Assembly: GCF_009834875.1 (NCBI RefSeq)
Contig: NZ_WVHT01000005.1
Location: forward strand, 1 to 64,000
DNA: 64,000 nucleotides
Source of the DNA: Hufsiella arboris
GTDB taxonomy: Bacteria; Bacteroidota; Bacteroidia; Sphingobacteriales; Sphingobacteriaceae
Direction: 5' to 3'
Position numbers and translations under genes: made by a program. The notes beneath the pieces were generated by a model that was not told the DNA's origin, ran no database searches, and saw only the letters and a program-made list of their open reading frames with translations. This document shows positions 51,081 to 59,386 of the stretch, in pieces (position 1 is the first letter of the stretch; the number at the start of each line of letters is the position of its first letter).

Positions 51081-51452
51081 TTACTTCTTCTTAAGTTTTT
51101 CAATCAGTTTTAAAATTTCGTCCGCCTCTTTCAGGTCAATTTTCTTTTCGTTTACAAAAAATGAAAACATACTTTCAACCGAGCTGCCGAAATAGTTACT
51201 AAGCAGCTTTTCGGTGGCGAAGCTTTTATAAGTTTCTTTGCTGATCAGCGGAAAATACCGGTGACTTTTACCGAAGGCTTCATGGTCGATAAAGCCCTTG
51301 GTTTCGAGAATTCTTATAATCGTTGAAACGGTATTATAAGCTGGTTTAGGCTCTGGTAATTGGTCAATTACATCTTTCACAAACCCTTTTTCTAAATCCC
51401 ATAGGACTTGCATTACCTGTTCTTCCGCCTTTGTAAGATCTTTTAGTTCCAT
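51081..51452 (-). CDS. BlaI/MecI family transcriptional repressor
   Basis: A 123-residue winged-helix repressor. The DNA-binding domain reads LTKAEEQVMQVLWDLEKGFVKDVIDQL then PAYNTVSTIIRILETKGFIDHEAFGKSHRYFPLI, the recognition-helix and wing signature of BlaI. The C-terminal dimerisation helix (KLLSNYFGSSVESMFSFFVNEKKI) is of normal length. It ends 2 bp before the M56 gene and starts 4 bp after the lipoprotein gene. Tandem AACTA-N6-TAGTT dyads (51943-51978) just upstream of the operon are its likely operators. Confidence 0.95.
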   Translation of the reverse strand: MELKDLTKAEEQVMQVLWDLEKGFVKDVIDQLPEPKPAYNTVSTIIRILETKGFIDHEAFGKSHRYFPLISKETYKSFATEKLLSNYFGSSVESMFSFFVNEKKIDLKEADEILKLIEKLKKK

Positions 51453-51456
51453 AGTG

Positions 51457-51930
51457 TTAATTGGTTTGGTAATAGGTCTCGTTTACGATTATACCCTTGT
51501 CATATTTTCTAGTCACCGCCAGCCGGCCATCTTCATCGTACCAACTCCAGCTTCCGATATAGTACCATTCGGGAATTTTGCCTGAAGTGTCGAAGAACGT
51601 TTTGCCCTTACAATCAACTTTTCCGTTGAAATGGTAAAATTCAACGTCCGCGGTATAGCCTTTATAGCGTTCTTTCCGAACCAGGCTCTTTCCGAGATAA
51701 TACCGCCATGTGCCTTTTTCTTGTCCGTGTTTGTATCTTCCTTTATAATGATAATTGTCGGCAATGGCATCCTCAGGGATTGAATAACCGGCTTTTTTCA
51801 GTTTTTTTGCCGTTGCCTGCATTTCGCTGGGGCCATAAATCCATTTTCCTTCCTTATAGCCGTTTACCGTTTGATTTAATTTGCATGACGCGAATAAAAA
51901 CAGAAAGACTACAACAATTATAATTCGCAT
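51457..51930 (-). CDS. MORN/YwqK-like repeat lipoprotein
   Basis: A 157-residue lipoprotein: signal and lipobox FASC near residue 16. The mature part is a string of short beta motifs (GYKEGKWIYGP; YHYKGRYKHGQEKGTWRYYLGKSLVRKERYKG; FNGKVDCKGKTFF; YDEDGRLAVTRKYDKGI), typical of MORN/YwqK-type repeat proteins. It is the first gene of the operon with the BlaI-type repressor (4-bp gap) and M56 sensor, so it is probably the regulated output or a partner of the sensor. No enzyme motif is visible. Confidence 0.82.
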   Translation of the reverse strand: MRIIIVVVFLFLFASCKLNQTVNGYKEGKWIYGPSEMQATAKKLKKAGYSIPEDAIADNYHYKGRYKHGQEKGTWRYYLGKSLVRKERYKGYTADVEFYHFNGKVDCKGKTFFDTSGKIPEWYYIGSWSWYDEDGRLAVTRKYDKGIIVNETYYQTN

Positions 51931-51938
51931 ACACTAAT

Positions 51939-51978
51939 GTATAACTAAAAAATTAGTTATACAACTATTTGTTTAGTT
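51939..51978. promoter_or_regulatory. Two tandem BlaI-type operator dyads
   Basis: The first dyad (AACTA-AAAAAT-TAGTT, 51943-51958) lies inside a 24-bp palindrome at 51939-51962 with arms GTATAACTAA/TTAGTTATAC. The second (AACTA-TTTGTT-TAGTT, 51963-51978) has identical half-sites and spacing. Their centres are 20 bp apart, about two helical turns, so two repressor dimers could sit on the same face. They lie 9-48 bp upstream of the lipoprotein ATG and about 93 bp before the divergent beta-CASP gene. The operators fit autoregulation by the BlaI-type repressor encoded in the operon. Symmetry is seen; binding is inferred. Confidence 0.78.
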
Positions 51979-52070
51979 TAATGTAAAAAAAAACTTTATT
52001 CCGGTATTCATGTTGACTTTTTGCTTTGGCGATGGCGGCTTACACCGCATCAAACATTTAATAAATATTC

Positions 52071-53501
52071 ATGAAAATTACCTTCCACGGCGCTGCTCAA
52101 AATGTTACCGGCAGCAAGCATTTGATAACACTAAATAATGGCACGCAGATACTGCTTGATTGCGGGATGTTTCAGGGAATGGGTGAAGAAACCGATGAAT
52201 TAAACGGTTACTTTGGCTTTAATCCTAAAAAAGTTGATCATCTTGTTTTATCTCACGCTCATATAGATCATTGCGGCCTTATCCCACGCCTTGTGGCCGA
52301 AGGTTTTGAAGGTAATATCTATTGCACTTCCGCGACGATGGATCTGGCGAGGATCTTATTGATGGATTCGGCAAAAATTCAGGAACAGGATGCTGAATAT
52401 AGCAACAGGCATCGGCAACCTAAGGGAATGAAACTTATCGAACCGATGTACAAAGAGGAAGATGTTATCGCTTCACTGCGCTTGTTTAAAATAGTAGAGT
52501 ATAATGAGGAACATCAGATTGATCCGCGTGTTACACTAAAATTTACCGATGCCGGTCATATAGTTGGAAGTGCCGCTGTTCATTTATCGATCATCGAGGA
52601 TGCAAAATCATATCAGATAACTTTTAGCGGGGATGTTGGCAGGTACGGCGATATGCTTCTTAAAAGCCCTCAACCGTTCGCTCAGGCAGATTATATAATT
52701 ATGGAATCAACTTATGGCGATTCGTTGCACAAAGATTTGGAACCGATTACTGATGCGCTGTATAACGTTATCAATCAAACCTGTAATATAAAGGGAGGAA
52801 AAGTTATTATCCCGGCTTTTAGCGTTGGCCGTACACAGGAAGTTTTATATGCATTAAATTCGATGGAACTGAAAGGCATATTGCCTGATGTAAGTTATTA
52901 TGTAGATAGTCCTTTATCTGAAAAGGCCACACAGGTGATTAAATCACACCCGGAAGTATATAATAATGACGTAAATGAGGTACTGAAGGTAGATGCTGAT
53001 CCGTTTGCTTTTAAAGGACTCAAATTCATTGAAAATGTTCAGGAATCGATCGCTTTGAACACCGATCCGCGGCCATGTGTTATCATCTCTGCTTCTGGAA
53101 TGGCAGAGTCCGGCAGAGTGAAACACCATATAAAGAACAGCATCGGTAGTGAAAAAAACACGATTCTTCTTGTTGGTTATTGTGAGCCGTCATCGCTTGG
53201 AGGCCGACTTATGTCAGGTGCCCGGGTGGTTGATATTTTTGGTGAGGATTATGATGTGCGTGCAGAAGTACAGGCGATCAAATCTATGAGCGCGCATGGC
53301 GACTATGAGGATCTTCTTCGGTTTGTATCATGTCAGGATCCTGCCGAGGTTAAAATAGTATTCTTGGTACACGGTGAGTATCCGGTGCAGGAACATTTTA
53401 AAAGCAAGCTTAAAGAAAAGGGATTCGGAAAAGTTGAAATACCATCAAGGCATGAGGCATTTGAAATAAATCACTCACCCGACCTTAAATTGACCGAGTG
53501 A
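52071..53501 (+). CDS. Beta-CASP metallo-beta-lactamase-fold RNA hydrolase
   Basis: A 476-residue protein of the CPSF73/RNase J-like MBL family. Motif 1-4 residues are present: LSHAHIDHCGLIPRL, then the His/Asp motifs in FTDAGHIVGSAAVHLSI and FSGDVGRYGDMLLKSPQPF. The beta-CASP insertion (~200-400) has VIIPAFSVGRTQEVLYALN, and the terminal VFLVHGEYPVQEHFKSKL supplies motif C. It has no signal peptide. It would cleave RNA endonucleolytically or in the 5'-to-3' direction. It is divergent from the BlaI operon, and the operator dyads lie between them. Confidence 0.92.
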   Translation: MKITFHGAAQNVTGSKHLITLNNGTQILLDCGMFQGMGEETDELNGYFGFNPKKVDHLVLSHAHIDHCGLIPRLVAEGFEGNIYCTSATMDLARILLMDSAKIQEQDAEYSNRHRQPKGMKLIEPMYKEEDVIASLRLFKIVEYNEEHQIDPRVTLKFTDAGHIVGSAAVHLSIIEDAKSYQITFSGDVGRYGDMLLKSPQPFAQADYIIMESTYGDSLHKDLEPITDALYNVINQTCNIKGGKVIIPAFSVGRTQEVLYALNSMELKGILPDVSYYVDSPLSEKATQVIKSHPEVYNNDVNEVLKVDADPFAFKGLKFIENVQESIALNTDPRPCVIISASGMAESGRVKHHIKNSIGSEKNTILLVGYCEPSSLGGRLMSGARVVDIFGEDYDVRAEVQAIKSMSAHGDYEDLLRFVSCQDPAEVKIVFLVHGEYPVQEHFKSKLKEKGFGKVEIPSRHEAFEINHSPDLKLTE

Positions 53502-53509
53502 GCGCTCAT

Positions 53510-53683
53510 TCAGAACATGGTTTTAATCAGTTCATTTATCGCGGGTAAATGAAACGTCAGTTTCGCATTGTATCCCTCAGCCGGAATACTGGTATGATCA
53601 TTCAATAACACAAGCCCAACGCACACAAATACCGGTATCAAAAGCATGATGAATGGCGAAAGTGTTGATATTGCTTTTTTCAT
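53510..53683 (-). CDS. Small membrane protein (57 aa)
   Basis: A 57-residue product from ATG 53681-53683; an ATG twelve codons upstream is less likely. One hydrophobic helix at ~10-27 (FIMLLIPVFVCVGLVLL) is preceded by MKKAISTLS, giving a signal-anchor layout, and followed by a short polar tail (NDHTSIPAEGYNAKLTFH). The function is unknown. It converges on the beta-CASP gene (8 bp apart; a small palindrome TGAGCGCTCA lies at their junction). A 7+7 inverted repeat lies just upstream (53693-53712). Confidence 0.5.
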   Translation of the reverse strand: MKKAISTLSPFIMLLIPVFVCVGLVLLNDHTSIPAEGYNAKLTFHLPAINELIKTMF

Positions 53684-53692
53684 GATTGTCAA

Positions 53693-53712
53693 TGATTTGA
53701 TAATCCAAATCA
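53693..53712. promoter_or_regulatory. Inverted repeat upstream of the small membrane protein gene
   Basis: TGATTTG, six bases, CAAATCA is a perfect 7-bp inverted repeat 10 bp before the ATG (53683) of the small membrane gene. Its position overlaps where RNA polymerase or ribosomes would bind, so an operator is plausible. AT-rich content means chance is possible. Confidence 0.3.
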
Positions 53713-53875
53713 ACACCATATCTTTCAGCTGCTAAAATTAATTAGACTAAGCGCCAGTATTAATAGATGAACGGCAATTTTTAAGACCCTGTGAAAAGTA
53801 CAGAGTTGGCAGATAAATTTTGCCCGTTCGTCTAATCGGGGAGGTTAACTGTTCAGCTACAGGTAAATTTAAGGA

Positions 53876-54883
53876 ATGAATAAAATCCGCCAGATTATTC
53901 TGCATACAGCCGTTTGGGCGGCAATCTTACTCTTTTTTGTTTTTGTTGGAAGTGATCATGGCAATGTTACGATGAAAACAGTCGTAATATACGTTTACTT
54001 CGGGCTGATCAATATTGGAATATTTTATGTTAACTACTTATTTCTTCTTCCGCGATATCTTACAAATCAAAAGTACTGGGCGTTCGTAGTCAGCGTCTTA
54101 TTCCTCATAATAGCCTCGGCGTTCATTAAATATGGTTTGGCCGAATATTTTAAAGAATATGTTCTGATCAGAGAAAATGAACACCTGAGTTTTTATAAAT
54201 ATTTTTTAGCCGCGATATTTACCAGCACGTTTGTCATTGTGCTTAGTTCGGGTTTGAAGTTCGGATCGGACTGGTTTGTAAACGAAAAAGTTAAAAAAAG
54301 TCTTGAAAAAGAGAAATTAACAGCTGAACTGGCTTTCTTAAAATCACAGATCAATCCGCATTTTTTACTTAACTCGTTAAATAACATTTACTCGTTAGCT
54401 TATCAGCAGTCTGCCAAAACTCCGGAGGCAGTTTTAAAACTTTCGGAAATCTTGCGTTACATGTTATATGAAAGCAATGATGAAAAGGTCGATCTGGCCA
54501 AAGAGGTACGATATTTGGAAAATTTTATCGAGCTCCAGCGGATAAGGTTAAAAGACAAGGCTTTCGTGAATTTTGAAGTTATTTGCGGGGATTCCCATCA
54601 GATGATTGTTCCTATGATGCTTATTCCTTTTGTGGAGAATGCTTTCAAACATGGAATAGCGAACGATGAAGCTCATCCGATCAATATTCGCCTGGAAATT
54701 AAAGACGGAAAATTGATTTTCCAGGTAAAAAACAGGAAGAACAAACAGAACAAAGACATCACCGGTGGAATAGGACTGCATAATATACAACGGCGACTTG
54801 ATCTGCTTTACAAAGGAAAATACATGTTAGATATTCGCGATGATGACGAAGTTTATTATTGCAAATTATATTTAGATTTATAA
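53876..54883 (+). CDS. LytS/YesM-type sensor histidine kinase
   Basis: A 335-residue kinase of the His_kinase (PF06580) group. Four hydrophobic helices form the input region (TAVWAAILLFFVFVGSD; TVVIYVYFGLINIGIFYVNYLF; YWAFVVSVLFLIIASAFI; FLAAIFTSTFVIVLSSG). The phosphoacceptor is in AFLKSQINPHFLLNSLNNIYSLAY, and the ATPase half has MMLIPFVENAFKHGI as N-box and GGIGLHNIQRRLDLLY as G-box. There is no separate sensor domain, so the membrane part itself probably senses. It is coupled to the LytTR regulator 2 bp downstream. Confidence 0.95.
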   Translation: MNKIRQIILHTAVWAAILLFFVFVGSDHGNVTMKTVVIYVYFGLINIGIFYVNYLFLLPRYLTNQKYWAFVVSVLFLIIASAFIKYGLAEYFKEYVLIRENEHLSFYKYFLAAIFTSTFVIVLSSGLKFGSDWFVNEKVKKSLEKEKLTAELAFLKSQINPHFLLNSLNNIYSLAYQQSAKTPEAVLKLSEILRYMLYESNDEKVDLAKEVRYLENFIELQRIRLKDKAFVNFEVICGDSHQMIVPMMLIPFVENAFKHGIANDEAHPINIRLEIKDGKLIFQVKNRKNKQNKDITGGIGLHNIQRRLDLLYKGKYMLDIRDDDEVYYCKLYLDL

Positions 54884-54885
54884 TT

Positions 54886-55602
54886 ATGATACGTTGCCTG
54901 GTTGTTGATGACGAACCCTTAGCCCTGGATATTTTAACTGATTATATTGCAAAAGTACCGCAGCTAGAACTGGTATTGGCAACTACAAGCGCTTTCGAAG
55001 CACTTGAACTTGTACAGAACGATAAGGCCGATTTAGTCTTCCTTGATGTTCAAATGCCGGAGCTGACAGGTATTCAGTTTTTAAAAATAATTAACGGCAA
55101 ATGCGACGTGATACTGACTACCGCTTATCCGCAATATGCCTTGGATGGTTACGATCTCGACGTTGTTGATTACTTATTAAAGCCAATTGCTTTTGACCGG
55201 TTTTATAAAGCGGTTCAGAAAGTACAGCAAGCTGCGGCAGCCGCTCCTCAGGGTGCAGCCGAACCGCTCATAATCCAGAATTCGAACGATTTTATTTTTG
55301 TTAAAACAGAACATAAAATTCAGAAGATATATTTGAACGATATTCTTTACATCGAAGGATTAAAGGATTACATCTCCATTTTTACTGCCGACGAACGGAT
55401 AATTACTTTACAAAACATGAAGAAAATGGAAGAGGTATTGCCTTCCGGCAGATTTATTCGTGTGCACAAATCTTATATTATTGCATTAGACAAGATCGAA
55501 AGCATTGAACGCAGTCGTATTATTATTGGAGAAAAGGTTATTCCTATCGGCGATACTTACCGCGACTACTTCTTTAAACTGATCGAGAACAAAAACATTT
55601 GA
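54886..55602 (+). CDS. LytTR-family response regulator
   Basis: A 238-residue regulator from ATG 54886 (MIRCLVVDDEPLALDILTDY); an earlier ATG at 54859 overlaps the kinase gene and is less likely. The receiver domain has the acidic pair DDE, the phosphoacceptor Asp in DLVFLDVQMPELTG, and TTAYPQYALDGYDLDVVDYLLKPI with the conserved Lys. A linker of Ala/Gln (QQAAAAAPQGAA) leads to a LytTR DNA-binding domain (IYLNDILYIEGLKDYISIFTADERIITLQNMKKMEEVL; FIRVHKSYIIALDKI). It forms a two-component pair with the kinase. Its targets are unknown. Confidence 0.95.
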   Translation: MIRCLVVDDEPLALDILTDYIAKVPQLELVLATTSAFEALELVQNDKADLVFLDVQMPELTGIQFLKIINGKCDVILTTAYPQYALDGYDLDVVDYLLKPIAFDRFYKAVQKVQQAAAAAPQGAAEPLIIQNSNDFIFVKTEHKIQKIYLNDILYIEGLKDYISIFTADERIITLQNMKKMEEVLPSGRFIRVHKSYIIALDKIESIERSRIIIGEKVIPIGDTYRDYFFKLIENKNI

Positions 55603-56358
55603 TCAAATACTAGTTTTTTGACCAGCAGGCAATGCGGCTCTGACAGCTTCCTCTGCTTCGGCGATTACTTCTTCGATTGCCTTTCCCGACGGCTCGATCG
55701 GATTTAAAACCGTCCAGGTCATTTTTTCAAAAACACCCAATGGGAAGGAGCTCGAATAACGATGAAATTTCCATGAACCGTTAATAGCAATAGGAACAAT
55801 AAGTGCTTCGGGAACCTTTTTTAAGATCGTCGCAATCCCTCCTACGGCAAATGTTTTAAGTTCGCCGGTGCGTGATCGGGTACCTTCAGGAAAAATAACG
55901 GTCGACCAGCAATTGTCCTTCATCCTTTTGGCAAGTTTTAAAATCTCAGCAATCGATTGTTTACTGTCCTTCCGGTCGATATTTGCGCCGCCGCCATATT
56001 TCAGGTTAAATGAGATGCTGGGGATTCCTTTGGTGAGTTCGATCTTTGATATAAATTTCGCGTGGTATTTTCTTAAAAACCAGATCAGTGGTGGAATATC
56101 GTACATCGCCTGGTGGTTGGCAATAAAAATAATCGGTCGATCAATCGGCAATGGCTGGTTGTTGATAAAGTCAATCCTGTCTCCCAAAACGTAATAGGTG
56201 GTAACAAGAAAAAAATTTAAAATATCTACTGATTTTTTGTGTGCGCTGTAACCTCCGATTTTTAAAGCCAGCCATTGGATGGGATGAAAAATAATTAAAA
56301 GTAATCCGAAGTACAGGTAATGGATCGGGGTTAATATATAAGCAGCGATTTTTTTCAT
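55603..56358 (-). CDS. 1-acyl-glycerol-3-phosphate acyltransferase (PlsC family)
   Basis: A 251-residue membrane acyltransferase, from ATG 56356-56358 (MKKIAAYILTPIHYLYFG). Family motifs are NHQAMYDIP (HxxxxD box, NH(x)4D form), FPEGTRSRTGELKTF and a central LIVPIAINGSW. The first ~50 residues are hydrophobic, consistent with membrane insertion. It adds the second acyl chain in phospholipid synthesis. It converges on the response regulator gene with no gap. Confidence 0.93.
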   Translation of the reverse strand: MKKIAAYILTPIHYLYFGLLLIIFHPIQWLALKIGGYSAHKKSVDILNFFLVTTYYVLGDRIDFINNQPLPIDRPIIFIANHQAMYDIPPLIWFLRKYHAKFISKIELTKGIPSISFNLKYGGGANIDRKDSKQSIAEILKLAKRMKDNCWSTVIFPEGTRSRTGELKTFAVGGIATILKKVPEALIVPIAINGSWKFHRYSSSFPLGVFEKMTWTVLNPIEPSGKAIEEVIAEAEEAVRAALPAGQKTSI

Positions 56359-56396
56359 AAACACGGACAAAGTTAAAATTCTTAAGGAATTGCCTG

Positions 56397-56957
56397 TTAT
56401 AGAGAGCCATCTAAAAGCATAAGCTTAACTTTTAGTATCGCTGCCACGCTCATTGAATCCGTGATTTTCCCCGATTTCACCCATTGATAAACTTCCTCGA
56501 ACGGCATTTTCTTTATTTCCAGTTGTTCCGTTTCTTCAGGTTCTGCATCGTGCTGAGTAAGGTTTTGAGCGAGATACAGAATGGAATATTCGTTACTTAC
56601 AGAATTTGAAAGGTGCATCGTTTGAATTACCCTCCAGCTGCTGGCCACGAGACCTGTCTCCTCCAGTAACTCGCGTTTGGCAGATTCAAGTGGATCCACC
56701 CCCAGCAGTCCGCCGCCTTCCGGGATTTCCCAGCTATACTGATCTATTGCATAACGATATTGACCAACGAGATAGGTATTTAACTTATCGTCGAGAACGA
56801 CAATCCCGATAGCAATGTTCTTAAAATGAACTTTTCCGTATATGCCATTGCCCCCGTTGGGATTAATTACCTGGTATTCGGTCAAATTAATCCAGGGGTT
56901 GTCATAAATCTCTTTTGATGATAGCGTTTGCCAGGGATTTGTTTCTTCGTCTGCCAT
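56397..56957 (-). CDS. NUDIX hydrolase
   Basis: A 186-residue nucleoside-diphosphate-type pyrophosphatase. The 23-residue NUDIX box reads as GGGLLGVDPLESAKRELLEETG, with the metal-binding Glu residues. The region ~38-90 (GIYGKVHFKNIAIGIVVLDDKLNTYLVGQYRYAIDQYSWEIPEGG) is close to ADP-ribose pyrophosphatases, so ADP-ribose or a related sugar nucleotide is the likely substrate. It is a single gene between metK and the acyltransferase, 38 bp from the latter. Confidence 0.9.
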   Translation of the reverse strand: MADEETNPWQTLSSKEIYDNPWINLTEYQVINPNGGNGIYGKVHFKNIAIGIVVLDDKLNTYLVGQYRYAIDQYSWEIPEGGGLLGVDPLESAKRELLEETGLVASSWRVIQTMHLSNSVSNEYSILYLAQNLTQHDAEPEETEQLEIKKMPFEEVYQWVKSGKITDSMSVAAILKVKLMLLDGSL

Positions 56958-56969
56958 GCCGCAAAATAA

Positions 56970-56996
56970 AGAAGCCTTTCGGTATTCCGAAAGGCT
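56970..56996 (-). terminator. Intrinsic terminator after metK
   Basis: AGCCTTTCGG, four bases, CCGAAAGGCT is a perfect 10-bp stem at about 56973-56995, with a T-rich left flank on the plus strand (i.e. weak T run for minus-strand transcripts). It lies between the metK stop (57031) and the NUDIX gene start (56957). Confidence 0.7.
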
Positions 56997-57030
56997 GTGA
57001 GATTATAAATAAGATTGCTTCGAATTACTG

Positions 57031-58287
57031 TTAAGCAATATTAAAAGCAGCTTTCACTTTATCAGTATAATCGAGTTTTTCCCAGGTGAAAAGTTCAACT
57101 TCAACGGTTTTTTTCTCGCCGCCGGCTCCTTCAAAACTTTTTGTTACCGTTTGCGGTTCGCGTCCCATGTGTCCATACGCTGCGGTTTCAGCATAAATAG
57201 GGTTACGCAGCTTTAAGCGCGTCTCGATTCCGTAAGGCGTCATGTCAAATATTTCAGATACTTTCTGAGCAATTTCGCCATCAGATAAACCTGTTTTAGA
57301 TGATCCGTACGTGTTGACGTAAATTCCCATCGGATATTTTACGCCGATCGCATAAGATACCTGAACTAAAATTTCGTCGCAAACGCCGGCAGCAACAAGA
57401 TTTTTGGCAATATGACGTGTTGCATATGCAGCGGACCGGTCAACTTTAGATGGGTCTTTTCCCGAGAAAGCTCCTCCACCATGCGCTCCCTTACCACCGT
57501 ATGTATCAACGATGATTTTACGGCCTGTCAAACCGGTGTCGCCATGAGGGCCGCCGATAACAAATTTGCCGGTAGGGTTAATATGATATTTGATATCGCC
57601 GGTAAACAATCCCTGTAATTCGGGTTTCAACTGGCTTTTTACCCGTGGAATAAGAATATTGATAATATCATCCTGGATTTTTTTCTGCATGACGTCTTCA
57701 GCTCCGAAGTCATCATGTTGAGTTGAAACCACGATAGCATCAATCCGAACTGGAAGATGGTCATCGCTGTATTCGATTGTTACCTGTGATTTTGCATCCG
57801 GGCGTAAGTAGGTAATATCTTTATTCTCACGACGAAGCGCTGCAAGTTCAATAAGGATTTTGTGTGCAAGATCTAAAGCCAGAGGCATATAATTTGAGGT
57901 CTCAACAGTAGCGTATCCAAACATCATTCCCTGGTCGCCAGCACCTTGCTCCTGTTTTTCTTTACGGTCAACACCCTGGTTAATATCAGCAGATTGTTCG
58001 TGAATTGCTGATAAAATTCCGCAGGAATTTGCTTCGAACATATATTCCGACTTGGTATACCCGATTTTACGGATTACTTCCCGTGCAATTTTTTGAACAT
58101 CAAGATAGGTTGATGATTTTACTTCACCAGCCAAAACTACCTGGCCAGTGGTAACTAAAGTTTCGCAGGCAACTTTTGAATCAGCATCCCAGGCTAAAAA
58201 GTTGTCAATTAAAGCATCAGAAATCTGGTCGGCAACTTTATCTGGATGCCCTTCAGATACTGATTCAGACGTGAATAAGTATGACAT
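57031..58287 (-). CDS. metK: S-adenosylmethionine synthetase
   Basis: It makes SAM from methionine and ATP. The 418 residues carry the family signatures: [69 protein letters not shown], and the phosphate-loop [20 protein letters not shown]. Length and motifs are normal for the Bacteroidota enzyme. It is preceded by a probable SAM-II riboswitch, so its expression should fall as SAM accumulates. Confidence 0.97.
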   Translation of the reverse strand: MSYLFTSESVSEGHPDKVADQISDALIDNFLAWDADSKVACETLVTTGQVVLAGEVKSSTYLDVQKIAREVIRKIGYTKSEYMFEANSCGILSAIHEQSADINQGVDRKEKQEQGAGDQGMMFGYATVETSNYMPLALDLAHKILIELAALRRENKDITYLRPDAKSQVTIEYSDDHLPVRIDAIVVSTQHDDFGAEDVMQKKIQDDIINILIPRVKSQLKPELQGLFTGDIKYHINPTGKFVIGGPHGDTGLTGRKIIVDTYGGKGAHGGGAFSGKDPSKVDRSAAYATRHIAKNLVAAGVCDEILVQVSYAIGVKYPMGIYVNTYGSSKTGLSDGEIAQKVSEIFDMTPYGIETRLKLRNPIYAETAAYGHMGREPQTVTKSFEGAGGEKKTVEVELFTWEKLDYTDKVKAAFNIA

Positions 58288-58353
58288 AAATAAACTGATA
58301 ATTTAATGATACAAACAGGGGGCTACACGAGAAAAAACCGGGCGGTAAAAAAG

Positions 58354-58409
58354 CTGATTGTTTTTTAGCATTTTTTAACGTGGTTGCAATCAACGCAAAT
58401 CGATCCACT
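58354..58409 (-). promoter_or_regulatory. SAM-II riboswitch upstream of metK
   Basis: On the minus strand P1 is formed by GTGG (58405-58408) and CCAC (58380-58383). The loop between them holds GATTTGCG and GATTG (58387-58391). After P1 come the class-typical TTAAAAAATGCTAAA and CAATC (58356-58360), which pairs with GATTG to make the H-type pseudoknot. GATTTG, GCAACCACG and ATGCTAAA match the SAM-II consensus as I remember it, and placement before metK fits SAM feedback. It lies about 70 bp upstream of the ATG. The structure was drawn by eye, without a covariance model. Confidence 0.8.
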
Positions 58410-58422
58410 GCGCTGCGAAAGT

Positions 58423-58430
58423 ACAACTAA
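58423..58430 (-). promoter_or_regulatory. -7 element of the metK promoter
   Basis: On the minus strand TACTTTCG is one base from TAnnTTTG (G/C change in the third T of TTTG), immediately before the riboswitch at 58409. TTTC lies about 20 nt upstream as a weak -33 box. The divergent gene's -7 element (58455-58462) is close by, so the two promoters probably overlap. Confidence 0.45.
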
Positions 58431-58454
58431 TTTTAAATTCATTGAAATTAAAAA

Positions 58455-58462
58455 TAACTTTG
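58455..58462 (+). promoter_or_regulatory. -7 element of the YegS-like kinase promoter
   Basis: TAACTTTG matches TAnnTTTG, 16 bp before the TTG start at 58479. TTTA lies 19 nt upstream as a weak -33 box. This would give a very short leader of roughly 12 nt. Confidence 0.5.
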
Positions 58463-58478
58463 AGCCAGCATAAATCCA

Positions 58479-59348
58479 TTGAAAAAGAGAGTCCTTTTCA
58501 TTATAAATCCTATTTCCGGTGGAAATAATAAAAGCGGTTTTCTCAAAAAACTCAATCGTCACCTCGATTTAAATAAATTTGACGCGCACTGCGTTTTTAC
58601 AGAATATAAAAATCACGCATATAAAGTCGCTAAAGATCATGTTGCTTCGTCCGACATCATTGTTGCGGTAGGCGGCGATGGAACAGTGAATGAGGTGGCG
58701 TCCGCGTTAAAGGATACTGACGTTTTATTGGGAATTATTCCATCCGGCTCGGGCAATGGTTTGGCCCGTACATTAAATATCCCCCTTGATCATAAGAAAG
58801 CGATTGAAAGAATCAATACGGGCAGGTCTCTTAAAATAGACTGTGGCGAATTAAATGGACGCAGTTTTTTCAATATGGCCGGATTGGGATTTGACGCACA
58901 TATTAGTGCGTTATTTGACAGGGGCGGAAAGAGAGGGTTTTTTGGGTATGCTAAGTCAATAATTAACGAGATAAGCAGTTACAAATCCAAAGAGTATTTT
59001 CTTCGAATCAACGATAGGGAATATTGTAAAAAAGCTTTCATGCTGAGTATTGCCAACTCATCTCAGTATGGAAATAATGCGCACGTTGCGCCGGAAGCGT
59101 CTGTAAACGATGGTTTGCTGGATGTATGTATCATAAAACCATTTTCAGTATGGTGGTTTCCTGTGATGATCTGGCATCTTTTTTCTAAAACAGCCAACCG
59201 CTCCCGTTATGTTGAAATTATCCAGGGTAAGGATATTTTAATTAAGCGCGAACAAATGGCGCCTGTGCATTTGGACGGTGAGCCGCTTTATGAAGGATTG
59301 CAAATTAATATTTTGGTAAAACCCTTGTGTTTAAGTATTTTAGTGTAA
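58479..59348 (+). CDS. Diacylglycerol kinase / YegS-like lipid kinase
   Basis: A 289-residue lipid kinase of the DAGK catalytic family. The N-terminus RVLFIINPISGGNNKSGFLKKL and the nucleotide-binding IIVAVGGDGTVNEVASAL are classic. LGIIPSGSGNGLARTLNIP and GLGFDAHISALFD are also diagnostic. It would phosphorylate diacylglycerol or a related lipid at the membrane. No ATG fits; the start is a TTG at 58479, with the promoter just before it. The C-terminal half (VAPEASVNDGLLDVCIIKPF, VHLDGEPL) is the beta-sandwich typical of these enzymes. Confidence 0.93.
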   Translation: MKKRVLFIINPISGGNNKSGFLKKLNRHLDLNKFDAHCVFTEYKNHAYKVAKDHVASSDIIVAVGGDGTVNEVASALKDTDVLLGIIPSGSGNGLARTLNIPLDHKKAIERINTGRSLKIDCGELNGRSFFNMAGLGFDAHISALFDRGGKRGFFGYAKSIINEISSYKSKEYFLRINDREYCKKAFMLSIANSSQYGNNAHVAPEASVNDGLLDVCIIKPFSVWWFPVMIWHLFSKTANRSRYVEIIQGKDILIKREQMAPVHLDGEPLYEGLQINILVKPLCLSILV

Positions 59349-59386
59349 GCACCGTTGCTAACCAATTGTTAATCTGAAAATATCTT

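Noticed and set aside
53497-53508. Palindrome TGAGCGCTCA at the end of the beta-CASP gene.
   Set aside because: It overlaps the stop codon, lacks a T run and is too short to call a terminator.
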